The position numbers and the translations under genes are program-made. DNA of 64,000 nucleotides from Psychrobacter sp. 72-O-c. Its GTDB lineage: Bacteria; Pseudomonadota; Gammaproteobacteria; Pseudomonadales; Moraxellaceae. The DNA is taken from positions 62,001 through 126,000 of the forward strand of contig NZ_CAJHBI010000002.1 in assembly GCF_904846605.1 (NCBI RefSeq), read 5' to 3'. The notes below the pieces were generated by a model. The model saw only the letters and a list, made by a program, of their open reading frames with translations. It was not told the origin of the DNA and made no database searches. Below, piece by piece: positions 46,110-54,661 of the stretch. Numbering within the stretch: the first letter of the stretch is position 1; each line of letters begins with the position of its first letter.

Positions 46110-46590
46110 AAGTAAATTCCTTGAGTTATAAATGTAAAGTAGATAGATTTTACGCTATCAATTTAAAGCACTCTTAACATTAATCGCTACTTATTAAAAT
46201 TTAGAATACTTAAATATATGTAGATTCTGTATTTATATTAAATATACAAACTAAAATTACGAGGGTCATACTAGTAACTACTATGATTGATACGAATAAA
46301 GAGCCTTATAAAGTAGCTAGATAATTTACAATCTTTACAGGCAGCAATACCCGCTCTAGATCTGCTATGACAGTAGTAAACTCATTAATATCTAGCCACT
46401 TAACGCTTTTACCTAGAATCGTGCAATGGCCCTATTTATGGTATTTATTTTTATAGTTTAGATTCAAAATTTCAAACTATAGTTTTAACCATTCATGTAT
46501 GAACCATGGCATTTTTATGCTACTTCTACTTTAAATATTTATTATTAATACCTAACAGCAGAAGTTAATAGCCCTGCCTTGTTCCTCAGT
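46110..46590. other. AT-rich spacer, nothing recognised
   Basis: 481 bp between two secreted-protein genes on the minus strand. It includes a loose inverted repeat ATAGTTT...AAACTAT near 46455-46483, after the 280-residue protein's gene, without a T-run on the expected strand. No coding frame was supported. Confidence 0.45.
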
Positions 46591-47433
46591 TTATTCCATC
46601 ATATTTTCGTCCATGTCTGAATCAATAAACTGTTCTTGTACGTCGTTGTTAGGCACACGAATCACTGGGAAGGTTTGATCTATTTCTGTATTATCAAGAA
46701 TATCTTGATCTGCTTCTTGACCAACGATGACCGTACGATCGGCGCTAGATTCTACGGCTACAGCCGTACCAGCGGTGGTGTCAAAGCGTTTAACTTGGTC
46801 TTCAGGGGCAATAATAACCTCTTTAACGCTATATTTAGCAGGACGGATAACGCGGTTGGTCTCAATAAGCACTGGCTCGACAGTGCGTTCTTCAACGATA
46901 GCAATTTCAACTTCTGGGGCCGGGATCTCTAAAGTTTGAACTTCGCTGATAATCGGAGTTGGGAATTTATCACCAAAATGGTTATCGCACTGCTGCATAC
47001 TTAGACGTACAGGGTTGCCATCGCTATCCATATAAACGTTAACTGGCATGTCAGCGGCAATAGGCACGTACTTGCCAACGAGTGCACCTGACACTCCATA
47101 ACGACCATTTGATTGACCCACACCTAAGTCGCAAGCGCCAGCTGCATAATCAGCAGTGCCTAGATTATTGCTGTTTACCACATTCTGCGGAATCATGACC
47201 TCGGACAAGCGCATTTTTTTGACAGTGGCTTCACCAGCACGGCGCATTGGATTCTGGTAAGTATAAGGAGTGTAGAATTTAGCTGAACCATCTTTGACAG
47301 CCATGACGCATTCGTCATAGCTATCGTAGCCCACGTTGCCATGTCCATCTGTAGTCATGCCAGCATTCGCATTACTAGCAAACATAGCAATTCCAGAGGT
47401 TAATACTGCGGCTGTTAACACATTCAATTTCAT
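46591..47433 (-). CDS. Secreted protein, function unknown
   Basis: I do not recognise this 280-residue protein. The signal peptide MKLNVLTAAVLTSGIAMFASNANA is followed by a mature chain starting GMTTDGHG (written in two parts; cleavage near residue 24). The mature part holds three cysteines (YDECVM, GACDLG, QQCDNHFG) and a segment IPAPEVEIAIVEERTVEPVL that looks like extended beta structure, ending in an acidic tail (DSDMDENMME). AAGGAAAATACA precedes the ATG. It sits in a gene-sparse region and is bounded by about 460 bp of spacer on each side. Periplasmic or outer-membrane associated is the best guess. Confidence 0.65.
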   Translation of the reverse strand: MKLNVLTAAVLTSGIAMFASNANAGMTTDGHGNVGYDSYDECVMAVKDGSAKFYTPYTYQNPMRRAGEATVKKMRLSEVMIPQNVVNSNNLGTADYAAGACDLGVGQSNGRYGVSGALVGKYVPIAADMPVNVYMDSDGNPVRLSMQQCDNHFGDKFPTPIISEVQTLEIPAPEVEIAIVEERTVEPVLIETNRVIRPAKYSVKEVIIAPEDQVKRFDTTAGTAVAVESSADRTVIVGQEADQDILDNTEIDQTFPVIRVPNNDVQEQFIDSDMDENMME

Positions 47434-47803
47434 TGTATTTTCCTTTTAATTAGAGATAGATTTTTTACTTTAAGTGATTCTTTTCCAGATTAAACCGCCA
47501 TTATTTTTTTGGTGTTATTTATTCTTAATTGATTTGTTACTTAACTTTATTTTATTTCTCATGAGATTCTTTGTATCTTATGTAAATATTGCTATAAAGT
47601 AACCAGTGTTGTGATAAACAGCACCCTAATCTATCTGTAATCTTACTTTAGTGGCTTTAATATCGCTGTGACATTAGGCTAGGAATGTGTAGCTTAATGT
47701 ATTGAAAAACCGAAAATTGGTAATGTTGTTCACCAAAGAAATACGTTATTAGTATTTATTAACATTGTATCTAGCTAGTCTTCCAAATTATAAATAATAA
47801 AAA
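47434..47803. other. AT-rich spacer upstream of the secreted-protein gene
   Basis: About 370 bp of very AT-rich sequence upstream of the minus-strand secreted-protein gene. It presumably holds that gene's promoter. Nothing else was recognised. Confidence 0.4.
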
Positions 47804-47829
47804 ACCGCATTCTAATATTAGAATGCGGT
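47804..47829 (-). terminator. Intrinsic terminator after the saccharopine-dehydrogenase-like gene
   Basis: ACCGCATTCTAATATTAGAATGCGGT is a perfect palindrome of 26 bases (arms of 13; written here only as ACCGCATTCTAAT and its complement). Reading the minus strand, it is followed by TTTTTATT. Confidence 0.85.
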
Positions 47830-47894
47830 CGTTAATTACTCACTGTTAATATCGTGGCTAGTAATTATGTCAGTACTTAGCAATAACAGCGGTA

Positions 47895-49232
47895 TTAATT
47901 TTTGTCATCAACTACTTCAAAACTAATACCAGCATGATCTTCTAACCGTTTCAATAGCTGGTCGCCCATAGCCACTGCCGGTGTCCAAAATCCACCTCCG
48001 ACAGTCTCTTTACTAATATCTTGTGCAAGACACAATGCTGACTGTGCCAACATACGCGAGGTACTGCCATAGCCAGGGTCTTTATCGCCTGTGACCTTAG
48101 TGCTAATAGTGTCCTTTTTAGAAGTTTCACCGAAAAAGCGAATATCAAAAAACCCATCTTCTTGTTCAGATTTAGAAGGACCAGAGCCTGATTTGGGTAG
48201 GACGTGTTTTGAGAGAAATTCACGGCTAGGCTTAAAAATCATCGCCGTGGCAAAACCCAACAGTCCCACGCTCATGCCGTAGCTCATTAGCTGACCTTTG
48301 ATGCCATCTTTCATCCACATCGCCTCATCATACTTAAAGTCGCGACTGTATTCATAATCAAGCAACTGATTACTGCGATGGACGATGCGGGTATTAATAC
48401 TTGCCATCACAAAAGGTGCCAGCCATCGGTCGTGCTTGGTATCGTATTCAGGCTTGCTAACGTTATCTTGGCGTACGTTAGGCGCGTTGTCATCATCATT
48501 AAGTAGATAGGGGTTAGCTACTTGACTGCGGCGCCCTTTATCTTTGCCTACTTCCTCAAAGATAGTCGCCATTGAAGCAATGGTGCCGCCGGACAATCCG
48601 CCTTTAGCTGCTTTTACGCGCATATGGATGACATCGCAGGACCTATCAAACTGGGCTTTAGCTTGCTGCTGGGTAAAGTAAACGCCCAAGTCTGAGGGAA
48701 TAGAGTCAAAGCCGCAAGAGTTGACGATACGCGCGCCGCTTTGCTTGGCTGTCTCTTGATATTTGTCCAGCATGTCTTTAATAAAGATGGCCTCACCAGT
48801 GAGATCAACATAGTCAGTGCCATTGGTAGCACAGGCTTTAATCAATGGTTCGCCGTATTGAAGGTACGGGCCTACGGTTGATATGATGACTTTAGTCTGT
48901 TTGGTCATCTCATTAAGGCTGGCGTCATCGTTGCTGTTAGCAATGATAATATCGACTTTTCCATTATCTGGCTTACTGCTCAGCTCAGATTGTAGCTTTT
49001 TAAGCTTGTCCTCATCGCGTCCTGCTATCGCCCATGTGATAGCTGATCCCTCAGACGAGCCCTCTTTCGACGTTGATTCAAATAAGAATTGCGATAAATA
49101 ATGAGCGGTAATTTGTCCAACAAAGCTAGTAGCGCCATATAAAACGATCGCATAAGGACGCTCTTTATTGCTGGCTTGTTTGGTGTCCTCTGATTTATTA
49201 ATCTTTGTTGATGTACCTGTATTAGTGTCCAT
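47895..49232 (-). CDS. Saccharopine-dehydrogenase-like NAD(P)-binding oxidoreductase
   Basis: A 445-residue protein of the group often annotated as saccharopine dehydrogenase or trans-acting enoyl reductase. It begins with about 25 polar residues, then the Rossmann segment IVLYGATSFVGQITAHYL, WAIAGRDEDKLKKL, VISTVGPYLQYGEPLIKAC, YVDLTGE and NSCGFDSIPSDLGVY. The C-terminal region has KVTGDKDPGYGSTSRMLAQS. It lacks the lysine-pathway context, so a true saccharopine role is unlikely; mycobacterial relatives act on lipids. AAGGAAA precedes the ATG. It is a single-gene unit with its own terminator. Confidence 0.85.
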   Translation of the reverse strand: MDTNTGTSTKINKSEDTKQASNKERPYAIVLYGATSFVGQITAHYLSQFLFESTSKEGSSEGSAITWAIAGRDEDKLKKLQSELSSKPDNGKVDIIIANSNDDASLNEMTKQTKVIISTVGPYLQYGEPLIKACATNGTDYVDLTGEAIFIKDMLDKYQETAKQSGARIVNSCGFDSIPSDLGVYFTQQQAKAQFDRSCDVIHMRVKAAKGGLSGGTIASMATIFEEVGKDKGRRSQVANPYLLNDDDNAPNVRQDNVSKPEYDTKHDRWLAPFVMASINTRIVHRSNQLLDYEYSRDFKYDEAMWMKDGIKGQLMSYGMSVGLLGFATAMIFKPSREFLSKHVLPKSGSGPSKSEQEDGFFDIRFFGETSKKDTISTKVTGDKDPGYGSTSRMLAQSALCLAQDISKETVGGGFWTPAVAMGDQLLKRLEDHAGISFEVVDDKN

Positions 49233-49684
49233 AATAAATTTCCTTGATGGTTGTTTTTATGAATGGGTGGTGCTTGTTAACAAGTGGGCTCTAAGTACTA
49301 TTGCTGAAAAATTTAGTCTTGTTACTTCATTTTTTATTTCAATTTTTTGATTAGGCCAAGGATGTTATTAAAACCTAAAGAACTTAGCATAACAGATTAA
49401 TATTTATAGCAGGTTTATTGATAATAGCGATTGGTATTGAGTAAAGATAAATTGTTTATAGCTATAACCCTTCAAGAACTATTTACAGGCTTTAGATAAC
49501 GATAACTTGCTACAAACAAGGTAGTAACGCTACAAAGGTTACATAACATAGCGCATTTATTACCAAAGTGAACGTTATTCACGTTTAAACATTGCTAATC
49601 TATGGTTTTAGGCAATAAGCATTTAAGTAGTAAACATTAGTGTCAATAATATAATGTTTTAACGTTTATTTGAGGAGAATAATT
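49233..49684. other. Divergent spacer, small dyad only
   Basis: 452 bp between the oxidoreductase gene (minus) and the mini-gene at 49685 (plus). A small dyad GTGAA-cgtta-TTCAC lies near 49569-49583. No other gene was recognised. Confidence 0.4.
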
Positions 49685-49840
49685 ATGTTTCGCTGGGCTA
49701 TTATTTTTGCAGTCATCGCACTGTTAGCAAGTTTATTAGGGTTTGGCGGAGTCGCTGGGCTGTCGTCTAGTTTGGCATACATCTTCCTAGCCGTTGCCGT
49801 AATCTTATTTATTGTGGCTCTTGTCAGCCGCAAGATGTAA
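49685..49840 (+). CDS. DUF1328 (YtjA) small membrane protein
   Basis: A 51-residue protein beginning [16 protein letters not shown] and ending ALVSRKM. It has two hydrophobic helices around a Gly-rich turn ([13 protein letters not shown]), the hallmark of the YtjA/DUF1328 inner-membrane family. GAGGAG at 49672-49677 is a textbook ribosome site seven bases before the ATG. A strong terminator follows 38 bp after the stop, so it is a complete single-gene unit. The molecular function of the family is unknown; members often appear near stress genes, which is not seen here. Confidence 0.9.
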   Translation: MFRWAIIFAVIALLASLLGFGGVAGLSSSLAYIFLAVAVILFIVALVSRKM

Positions 49841-49877
49841 TAGAAGCAACACCATGTTGATAGTCATTCAGTAATAT

Positions 49878-49908
49878 AAAAAACGTCCTCAATTGAGGAC
49901 GTTTTTTC
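49878..49908. terminator. Bidirectional intrinsic terminator
   Basis: AAAACGTCCTC / GAGGACGTTTT around a central AATT forms a perfect palindrome between the converging DUF1328 gene and pterin dehydratase gene. Confidence 0.92.
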
Positions 49909-49937
49909 ATTTAGAGATTTAGTAAGCTAATAAATAA

Positions 49938-50231
49938 CTACAAACGTTTAGGCTTGATAATGTATTCCATGCGTTTTGCTAAACGAATATCATGGCTGGT
50001 AATACCGCCAGTATCTTCGGTGGTTAGGCGCACGTTTACCACGTTATAAGTATTGCTCCATTCAGGATGATGCTCAAGCGCTTCGGCATAAAACGCCGCT
50101 TGATTCATAAAGCTAATAGCTTCAATAAAGTCGCTAAAATGATAGCTCTTGACGATGGCATTGCCATCGCGTTGCCAGCCAGCGAGATCTTCTAGCTGCA
50201 AATCAACTTGTTTGTCAGATAAACTACTCAT
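49938..50231 (-). CDS. phhB: Pterin-4a-carbinolamine dehydratase
   Basis: Dehydrates 4a-hydroxytetrahydrobiopterin, recycling the cofactor of aromatic amino-acid hydroxylases. The 97-residue protein has the family core [20 protein letters not shown], then [22 protein letters not shown] (written in parts; catalytic His pair in EHHPEW) and the late His in [24 protein letters not shown] precedes the ATG. Phenylalanine hydroxylase (phhA) is not beside it, so the partner is elsewhere, or the protein serves a molybdopterin-related role as proposed for some lone homologues. Confidence 0.93.
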   Translation of the reverse strand: MSSLSDKQVDLQLEDLAGWQRDGNAIVKSYHFSDFIEAISFMNQAAFYAEALEHHPEWSNTYNVVNVRLTTEDTGGITSHDIRLAKRMEYIIKPKRL

Positions 50232-50728
50232 GGGATTATCCTTTATTATTATGTTAAGTTTATTTGTTGAAAGGTATGATGTGAAATTCGCTGATGAAGA
50301 CCGCTAGTGGGCACTCTGCATCAAGAATACAAGCATCTCTAGGAGATAACTATTGAAAAGAAGTAATGAAAAAAGCTCTTTTAGTTTATAACCAACACAA
50401 GGTAAAAACCCCGCCTAGGCATGATATCTTGTCATATATTTGATTGTAAATATATGACAAGATATCATGCAGATAGAAGGGTAGTGATGCTTAAATAACT
50501 ACAGTTAATATAAAGTAAAACAGACACGCTGATATTGACATGCGGTTAGTACAGATTTGCTCGTTTGCTATGCGGTCGTGCCACTCCAGATGCTGCAAAA
50601 AATTTATCCCAACACCCTATCTTCGTTTTAAAAAGAACCGACTGTAAGACCTATCAAAAATAGATCTATGAATGACTGTAGACTTTTACCAATATTCTTT
50701 CTATTAAAAGACTATTCATAGCGCTCAA
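50232..50728. other. Intergenic region with a perfect 23-bp inverted repeat
   Basis: 497 bp between phhB and the acetyltransferase gene, both on the minus strand. Apart from the inverted repeat at 50419-50470, listed separately, I see no coding frame or terminator. Confidence 0.5.
50419..50470. repeat. Perfect 23-bp inverted repeat, 6-nt spacer
   Basis: The arm at 50419-50441 (begins GCATGATATCTTGTC) is exactly complementary to 50448-50470 (ends GACAAGATATCATGC), separated by GATTGT. There is no T-run on either side, so it is not a typical terminator. A regulator site, a stable RNA hairpin or a short mobile repeat are possible. Confidence 0.85.
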
Positions 50729-51025
50729 TTATATTAAATCTCGATAGTCGGGATGCTTATTAATATACGAGGATACAAAAGAGCATTGTGGAACAACTTT
50801 TTTGTTATGCTCACGGGCATAATCTAGAGCATGCTTTACCAATGCTGAACCAACACCGCGTCCGCCTAATGCTTGCGGCACGATTGTATGATCATAGACT
50901 AATAAAGTATCGCCGCGCTCCTGATAGCTAATATAGCCGGTTTTATCATCAATAGACGTTTCAAAGCGATTGGCATCTTGGTTGTGAGTAATATCTAAAT
51001 TTTTCTCAGAATCTTGTTTATTCAT
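50729..51025 (-). CDS. Small GNAT-fold N-acetyltransferase (YjdJ type)
   Basis: A 98-residue protein of the minimal GNAT family. It has TGYISYQERGDTLLVYDHTIVP, split here as GYISYQERGDTLLVYDHTIV, the acetyl-CoA loop QALGGRGVGSALVKHALDYA, and the family ending KVVPQCSFVSSYINKHPDY. GGAGGGCCC precedes the ATG. Substrates of this group are mostly unknown. It is a single gene on the minus strand without visible partners. Confidence 0.9.
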   Translation of the reverse strand: MNKQDSEKNLDITHNQDANRFETSIDDKTGYISYQERGDTLLVYDHTIVPQALGGRGVGSALVKHALDYAREHNKKVVPQCSFVSSYINKHPDYRDLI

Positions 51026-51332
51026 TAGGGCCCTCCATTAGTGGCTATTATTATTAATGTTATGATTATTTTTGGTTTGTATTAAGTAAATACGTCAACT
51101 AAACCAAGACTTAAACGATAAATCATTTGCTCTATTATTAGCAGTTTTTATCTAAGTTTCCAGTCACATACGGTAAGAGTAGATAGACCGTATGTTAATA
51201 ACCTTAATGAACATTTAATGAGCAATTAATAGCTATTTAATAACTACTAGTCCGCTTTATTTGTATCACGCTTTATCTGAACACACCTTAATCTAAACGA
51301 GCTTTTATTCAAAAGAGTCTTATTCAAAGACT
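51026..51332. other. AT-rich spacer, weak hairpin only
   Basis: 307 bp after the desaturase gene. AGTCTT-attca-AAGACT at 51316-51332 may be a weak terminator for the desaturase on the minus strand, but its stem is short and AT-rich. Nothing else was recognised. Confidence 0.4.
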
Positions 51333-52778
51333 TTACCGTGCGTAAAATAAAGCTTGGCGAACTACTTGAGGGAGAAATCTACTAAGACCGCCTCTAGCTT
51401 GCGCCTCTGGTTTAACTTTTTTAGAATCCAGCATGGAGCTGCTATCGCTGTTGCTAACAGTATTCGACACGGATAGTTTATAAGCGCGCCATTCTTGGGC
51501 ATTTGGTTTACTAAAGTGGTGAATACGTCCCAACATTTGCTTAAATTGGCTACTGAATTTTCCCGTGTTATAGGTTAAATTATACTTGCGACACAGAGCC
51601 TGTACCTGTGGCGCAATGCGAGCATAGTGGCTGGCGGGCATATCAGGGAAAATATGATGCTCAATCTGATGGGATAAGTTGCCCGTTAAAATGTGAAACA
51701 ACGGACTGCCCTGAATGTTGCTGGAACCAAGAATCTGACGTACATACCAATCACCTTTACTCTCATTAGCATCAAGATGGGTGTAAATATGCGCTTGCTC
51801 CGTAAAATGTCCGCAAAATATCACCGCCCACGTCCACAGATTGCGAACAATATTAGCAGTGACATTACCGCTTAACGTGGTCATGGCACTACCACGACCT
51901 AATGTTACCCCTGCTATAGTAGGTAAGAAAATGGTGTCTTTGCCCACTTGTCGTGCAATTTTGGCAAATAACGCCCGGGATTTTTGTTGCATCGCTTTAT
52001 GCAGATCGGGAGTGTCTGCATATTCATCAACACTGATTTGGATATCATGGAAGGCGACTGCCCATTCAAAGCCTAATGCTAGGATCGCAGTTTTAAATAA
52101 GTTATAGCGGTCGCTTGGCGTCCAGGGCTGCTCATCAGTAACTCGAATCAAGTGATAACCGACGTCATGGTCGCGGCCAATGATATTGGTAAAAGTATGG
52201 TGCAAATAATTGTGCGAATGTTGCCATAGGGGCGCAGGACAAACGATATCCCAATCAAATTTTTGGCTATTAAGATGCGGGTGCTGCATCCAATCATATT
52301 GCCCGTGCATGACGTTATGACCAAGCTCCATATTGTTTAAGATTTTACTGAAGCTGAGCAGGGACGTCCCCAGTAGCCAAGTACCGACTTTACTGCGTTT
52401 GGATGGCAGTCGTCCAGCAGCAGCCAGTAGGCCACGTGCGACTAGCTCGCTATATACCACCGTCGCATAAACACGTTGAATATAACGCGCATCCTTGCCC
52501 CCTAGTGAGTCCATCACGCTTTGATAAAGCGCGTTTAGCTCATCAGCAAGTGCTTCGGTCTGGACTTTTGGTAATGGTGCGCCCGTCAAAGTAGGATATC
52601 GAGTAGGCTGGGATTGCGTGTCCATATGCTGATCATCAGCATCGTTATTGTCGGCCGTCGTATGAGCAGTTTGTACTGCTGATAACAAGCGATCTTGAGC
52701 TGCCATCTGTCTATCGGTTAACGCAGTCAGAATAGGTACAGCAGATTGTGCAGTGGATATAGGCGGTAATAAGCGCAT
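51333..52778 (-). CDS. Acyl-CoA/acyl-lipid fatty acid desaturase
   Basis: A membrane di-iron desaturase of 481 residues. The three histidine boxes are present: HNVMH, HSHNYLHH and QIEHH (in SHQIEHHIFP). Hydrophobic segments lie around the boxes. Residues about 20-60 are a low-complexity polar extension, and the C-terminus has a further polar tail. It is the second gene after a ferredoxin-type reductase on the same strand (163-bp gap), matching the Pseudomonas DesC-DesB pair that makes monounsaturated fatty acids aerobically. A desT-type repressor gene is not adjacent. Fits membrane-fluidity control in a cold-tolerant bacterium (inference). Confidence 0.9.
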   Translation of the reverse strand: MRLLPPISTAQSAVPILTALTDRQMAAQDRLLSAVQTAHTTADNNDADDQHMDTQSQPTRYPTLTGAPLPKVQTEALADELNALYQSVMDSLGGKDARYIQRVYATVVYSELVARGLLAAAGRLPSKRSKVGTWLLGTSLLSFSKILNNMELGHNVMHGQYDWMQHPHLNSQKFDWDIVCPAPLWQHSHNYLHHTFTNIIGRDHDVGYHLIRVTDEQPWTPSDRYNLFKTAILALGFEWAVAFHDIQISVDEYADTPDLHKAMQQKSRALFAKIARQVGKDTIFLPTIAGVTLGRGSAMTTLSGNVTANIVRNLWTWAVIFCGHFTEQAHIYTHLDANESKGDWYVRQILGSSNIQGSPLFHILTGNLSHQIEHHIFPDMPASHYARIAPQVQALCRKYNLTYNTGKFSSQFKQMLGRIHHFSKPNAQEWRAYKLSVSNTVSNSDSSSMLDSKKVKPEAQARGGLSRFLPQVVRQALFYAR

Positions 52779-52941
52779 TAATAATCCTTAACCGAATTGG
52801 CTCAAATAAATAACAAGCATCAAGTTCGGTTTAATAGTTCGTCTAAGTTTTAGCGAAAAGTATAAGTTAAATCTAGTTTCTTTTTCATGTTATAAGCTGT
52901 TATAAAATTTTATAGGCAGGTGTCTTTTGTGTCAAATATTA

Positions 52942-54231
52942 CTAAATATCTAGCACGACGTCAGTCACAGGCATATTAATGCAAGTTTGGATAGATTCGT
53001 AGCCGTCACTGCTTAGCTTACCAGTTTGAATGTTTTTGACTACGCCGCTGACTTTATTGCAACGGCACAATTGGCAGATGCCTTGTCGGCAGCCATAGGC
53101 TAGGCGAATGCCAGCGTCTTCCGCACTCAACAGTAATGTGGTGTCACTGGTGAACTGCCGTTGCCGGCCGCGTAGATAGACAGTCTTTTCTTCTATGCTA
53201 CCTGTAGTGTTCTGCTCTGTTTTATCATTATTAAAACTCGGTAAGGCATGGCCAAAGTTCTCTACAATAATATTGTCACGCAAAGAGCTTCCTTGTGGGA
53301 GGGTTATCTCTGCTGTCGCGCGATACAATCCTGCTAATAACTCTTGCGAACCACAAGCAAATATTTGTGTATCAGCTAAAGGTAAGCTCAAAGCCAATAG
53401 ACTTTCCGTACTCAAATGACGGCTGTCCGCCAAATAAGTGCTGCGGTCTTCAGTATTAACAAGATGATAGGTAAACATTGGATATTTATCAGCTAAACGT
53501 TGCCAATTTCCCTGAAGAGGGCCTTTTATTAATGCCGTGCGATCATAGTATAACAACGTTACCTGATGACCGTACTGTAGAGCTTGGGTAATCAAACCCA
53601 ACATTGGAGTAATACCACTACCCCCAGCAATAAATAATAGCGGTGACAAGTTATTAATATTTGATTCTTCTGCAAATAATTCGTTAATAGGTGATTCGTC
53701 AATAGATGACTTTTTAGTAGAAGAGCTAACTTGTTTCTTCAAAACTGTTTGCTCTAAAGTAAAGTCACCAATCGGCATACTGCTGCCAAATATAGAACCA
53801 AGTGCGGCGTGCTGTGTCAAGTAATCAGAAACCAATCCTTGTGGCTTGATAGCGATAGTGACGGTATGGCGTTGCGTTTTTTTATTTTTACTGGTTTTGT
53901 CGCTAGTGACATCATCGTGCCACCATAGCGGTTGCTGTGGCAAGCCAATTAACGAATAACTGCGTTGATGATAAGTGCCATCAATAACAACGTTTAAATC
54001 AATATGCTGACCACCATACCAGCCATCGTGCAGGCTATTTTTTGAGCCAAATGCCTGCTTTCTAAAGGCACGATTGGTCTCAAACTGTAGTGCTATCAAA
54101 TCATCACTAAGCGCGCGGCGTGCTATTAGTCGCAACTTAGGCACGGTTAATGACCAAAAAGGATGCAGCCGCGACCCCATAAAACCAATAAAAGCATGTT
54201 GAACAATTTCAGGCTGATAGCCGCTGGGCAT
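52942..54231 (-). CDS. Ferredoxin reductase with C-terminal 2Fe-2S domain (desaturase partner)
   Basis: A 429-residue electron-transfer protein: N-terminal FAD domain (QRSYSLIG), NAD domain (LLFIAGGSGITPMLGLI, IFACGSQELL) and a plant-type 2Fe-2S domain (YGCRQGICQLCRC with a later Cys in IQTC). A low-complexity Ser/Lys insertion (about 155-195) separates flavin and NAD parts. The start is ATG at 54231, ten bases after AGG; a GTG two codons upstream is possible. It precedes the desaturase gene, whose di-iron centre it probably reduces, as DesC does for DesB in Pseudomonas. Confidence 0.9.
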   Translation of the reverse strand: MPSGYQPEIVQHAFIGFMGSRLHPFWSLTVPKLRLIARRALSDDLIALQFETNRAFRKQAFGSKNSLHDGWYGGQHIDLNVVIDGTYHQRSYSLIGLPQQPLWWHDDVTSDKTSKNKKTQRHTVTIAIKPQGLVSDYLTQHAALGSIFGSSMPIGDFTLEQTVLKKQVSSSTKKSSIDESPINELFAEESNINNLSPLLFIAGGSGITPMLGLITQALQYGHQVTLLYYDRTALIKGPLQGNWQRLADKYPMFTYHLVNTEDRSTYLADSRHLSTESLLALSLPLADTQIFACGSQELLAGLYRATAEITLPQGSSLRDNIIVENFGHALPSFNNDKTEQNTTGSIEEKTVYLRGRQRQFTSDTTLLLSAEDAGIRLAYGCRQGICQLCRCNKVSGVVKNIQTGKLSSDGYESIQTCINMPVTDVVLDI

Positions 54232-54237
54232 AATCAC

Positions 54238-54661
54238 GTTACCTTTTAGGTATTACTTACTTTGTACTATTTAATAATTACTTATAAAATTTCTAAACTG
54301 AATGCTGCACTGTATAATAAGAGCAGTCATTTATTAAGCTACACTAATATCATAGCGTCTATTGATTAAATTTGCGAAATATTTGATGCTATTTTTTGTG
54401 GACTTTATAAAACAGGACTGAATCAGAAGTATAAGTAAGCAAGTTGGATAATAATTTAATGAAAATTTTTGTAGAAAAGGGTCATGGCTTTGGAGTAAAA
54501 GACGCAAAACAAGCTGTAAAACAGCCTGTTAGCTTGCAGGGCATGCGCTACAATGCGATAATGACCTATAATTTGTAACCCTGATTTTGAGGTACGGCAC
54601 GCTTAGCATCATCGCTGAGTCGCATTTGCTGGCCTCTTCTATGCAGTCTATCGGAGTGTTA
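54238..54661. other. Divergent region between reductase gene and ettA
   Basis: 424 bp with promoters for both sides. It contains a small inverted repeat (CAAGCT...AACAG-c-CTGTT-AGCTTG, 54510-54536), a TACAAT at 54549 and TATAAT at 54567 that could be -10 elements for ettA, and a 39-codon frame (54459-54578) of doubtful reality. Confidence 0.45.

Noticed and set aside
47895..49232. Lysine-pathway saccharopine dehydrogenase
   Set aside because: The family name is historical; no lysine genes are nearby and the NAD-domain pattern is that of enoyl-reductase-like homologues.
26269..50600. Shared 12-mer GATGCTGCAAAA at 26269 and 50589 as evidence of a dispersed repeat
   Set aside because: Many 12-base matches are expected by chance in 64 kb, and the flanks do not match.
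45660..51025. Genomic island or prophage remnant
   Set aside because: The region is gene-poor, but there is no integrase, transposase, tRNA, attachment repeat or phage gene, and base composition looks like the rest.
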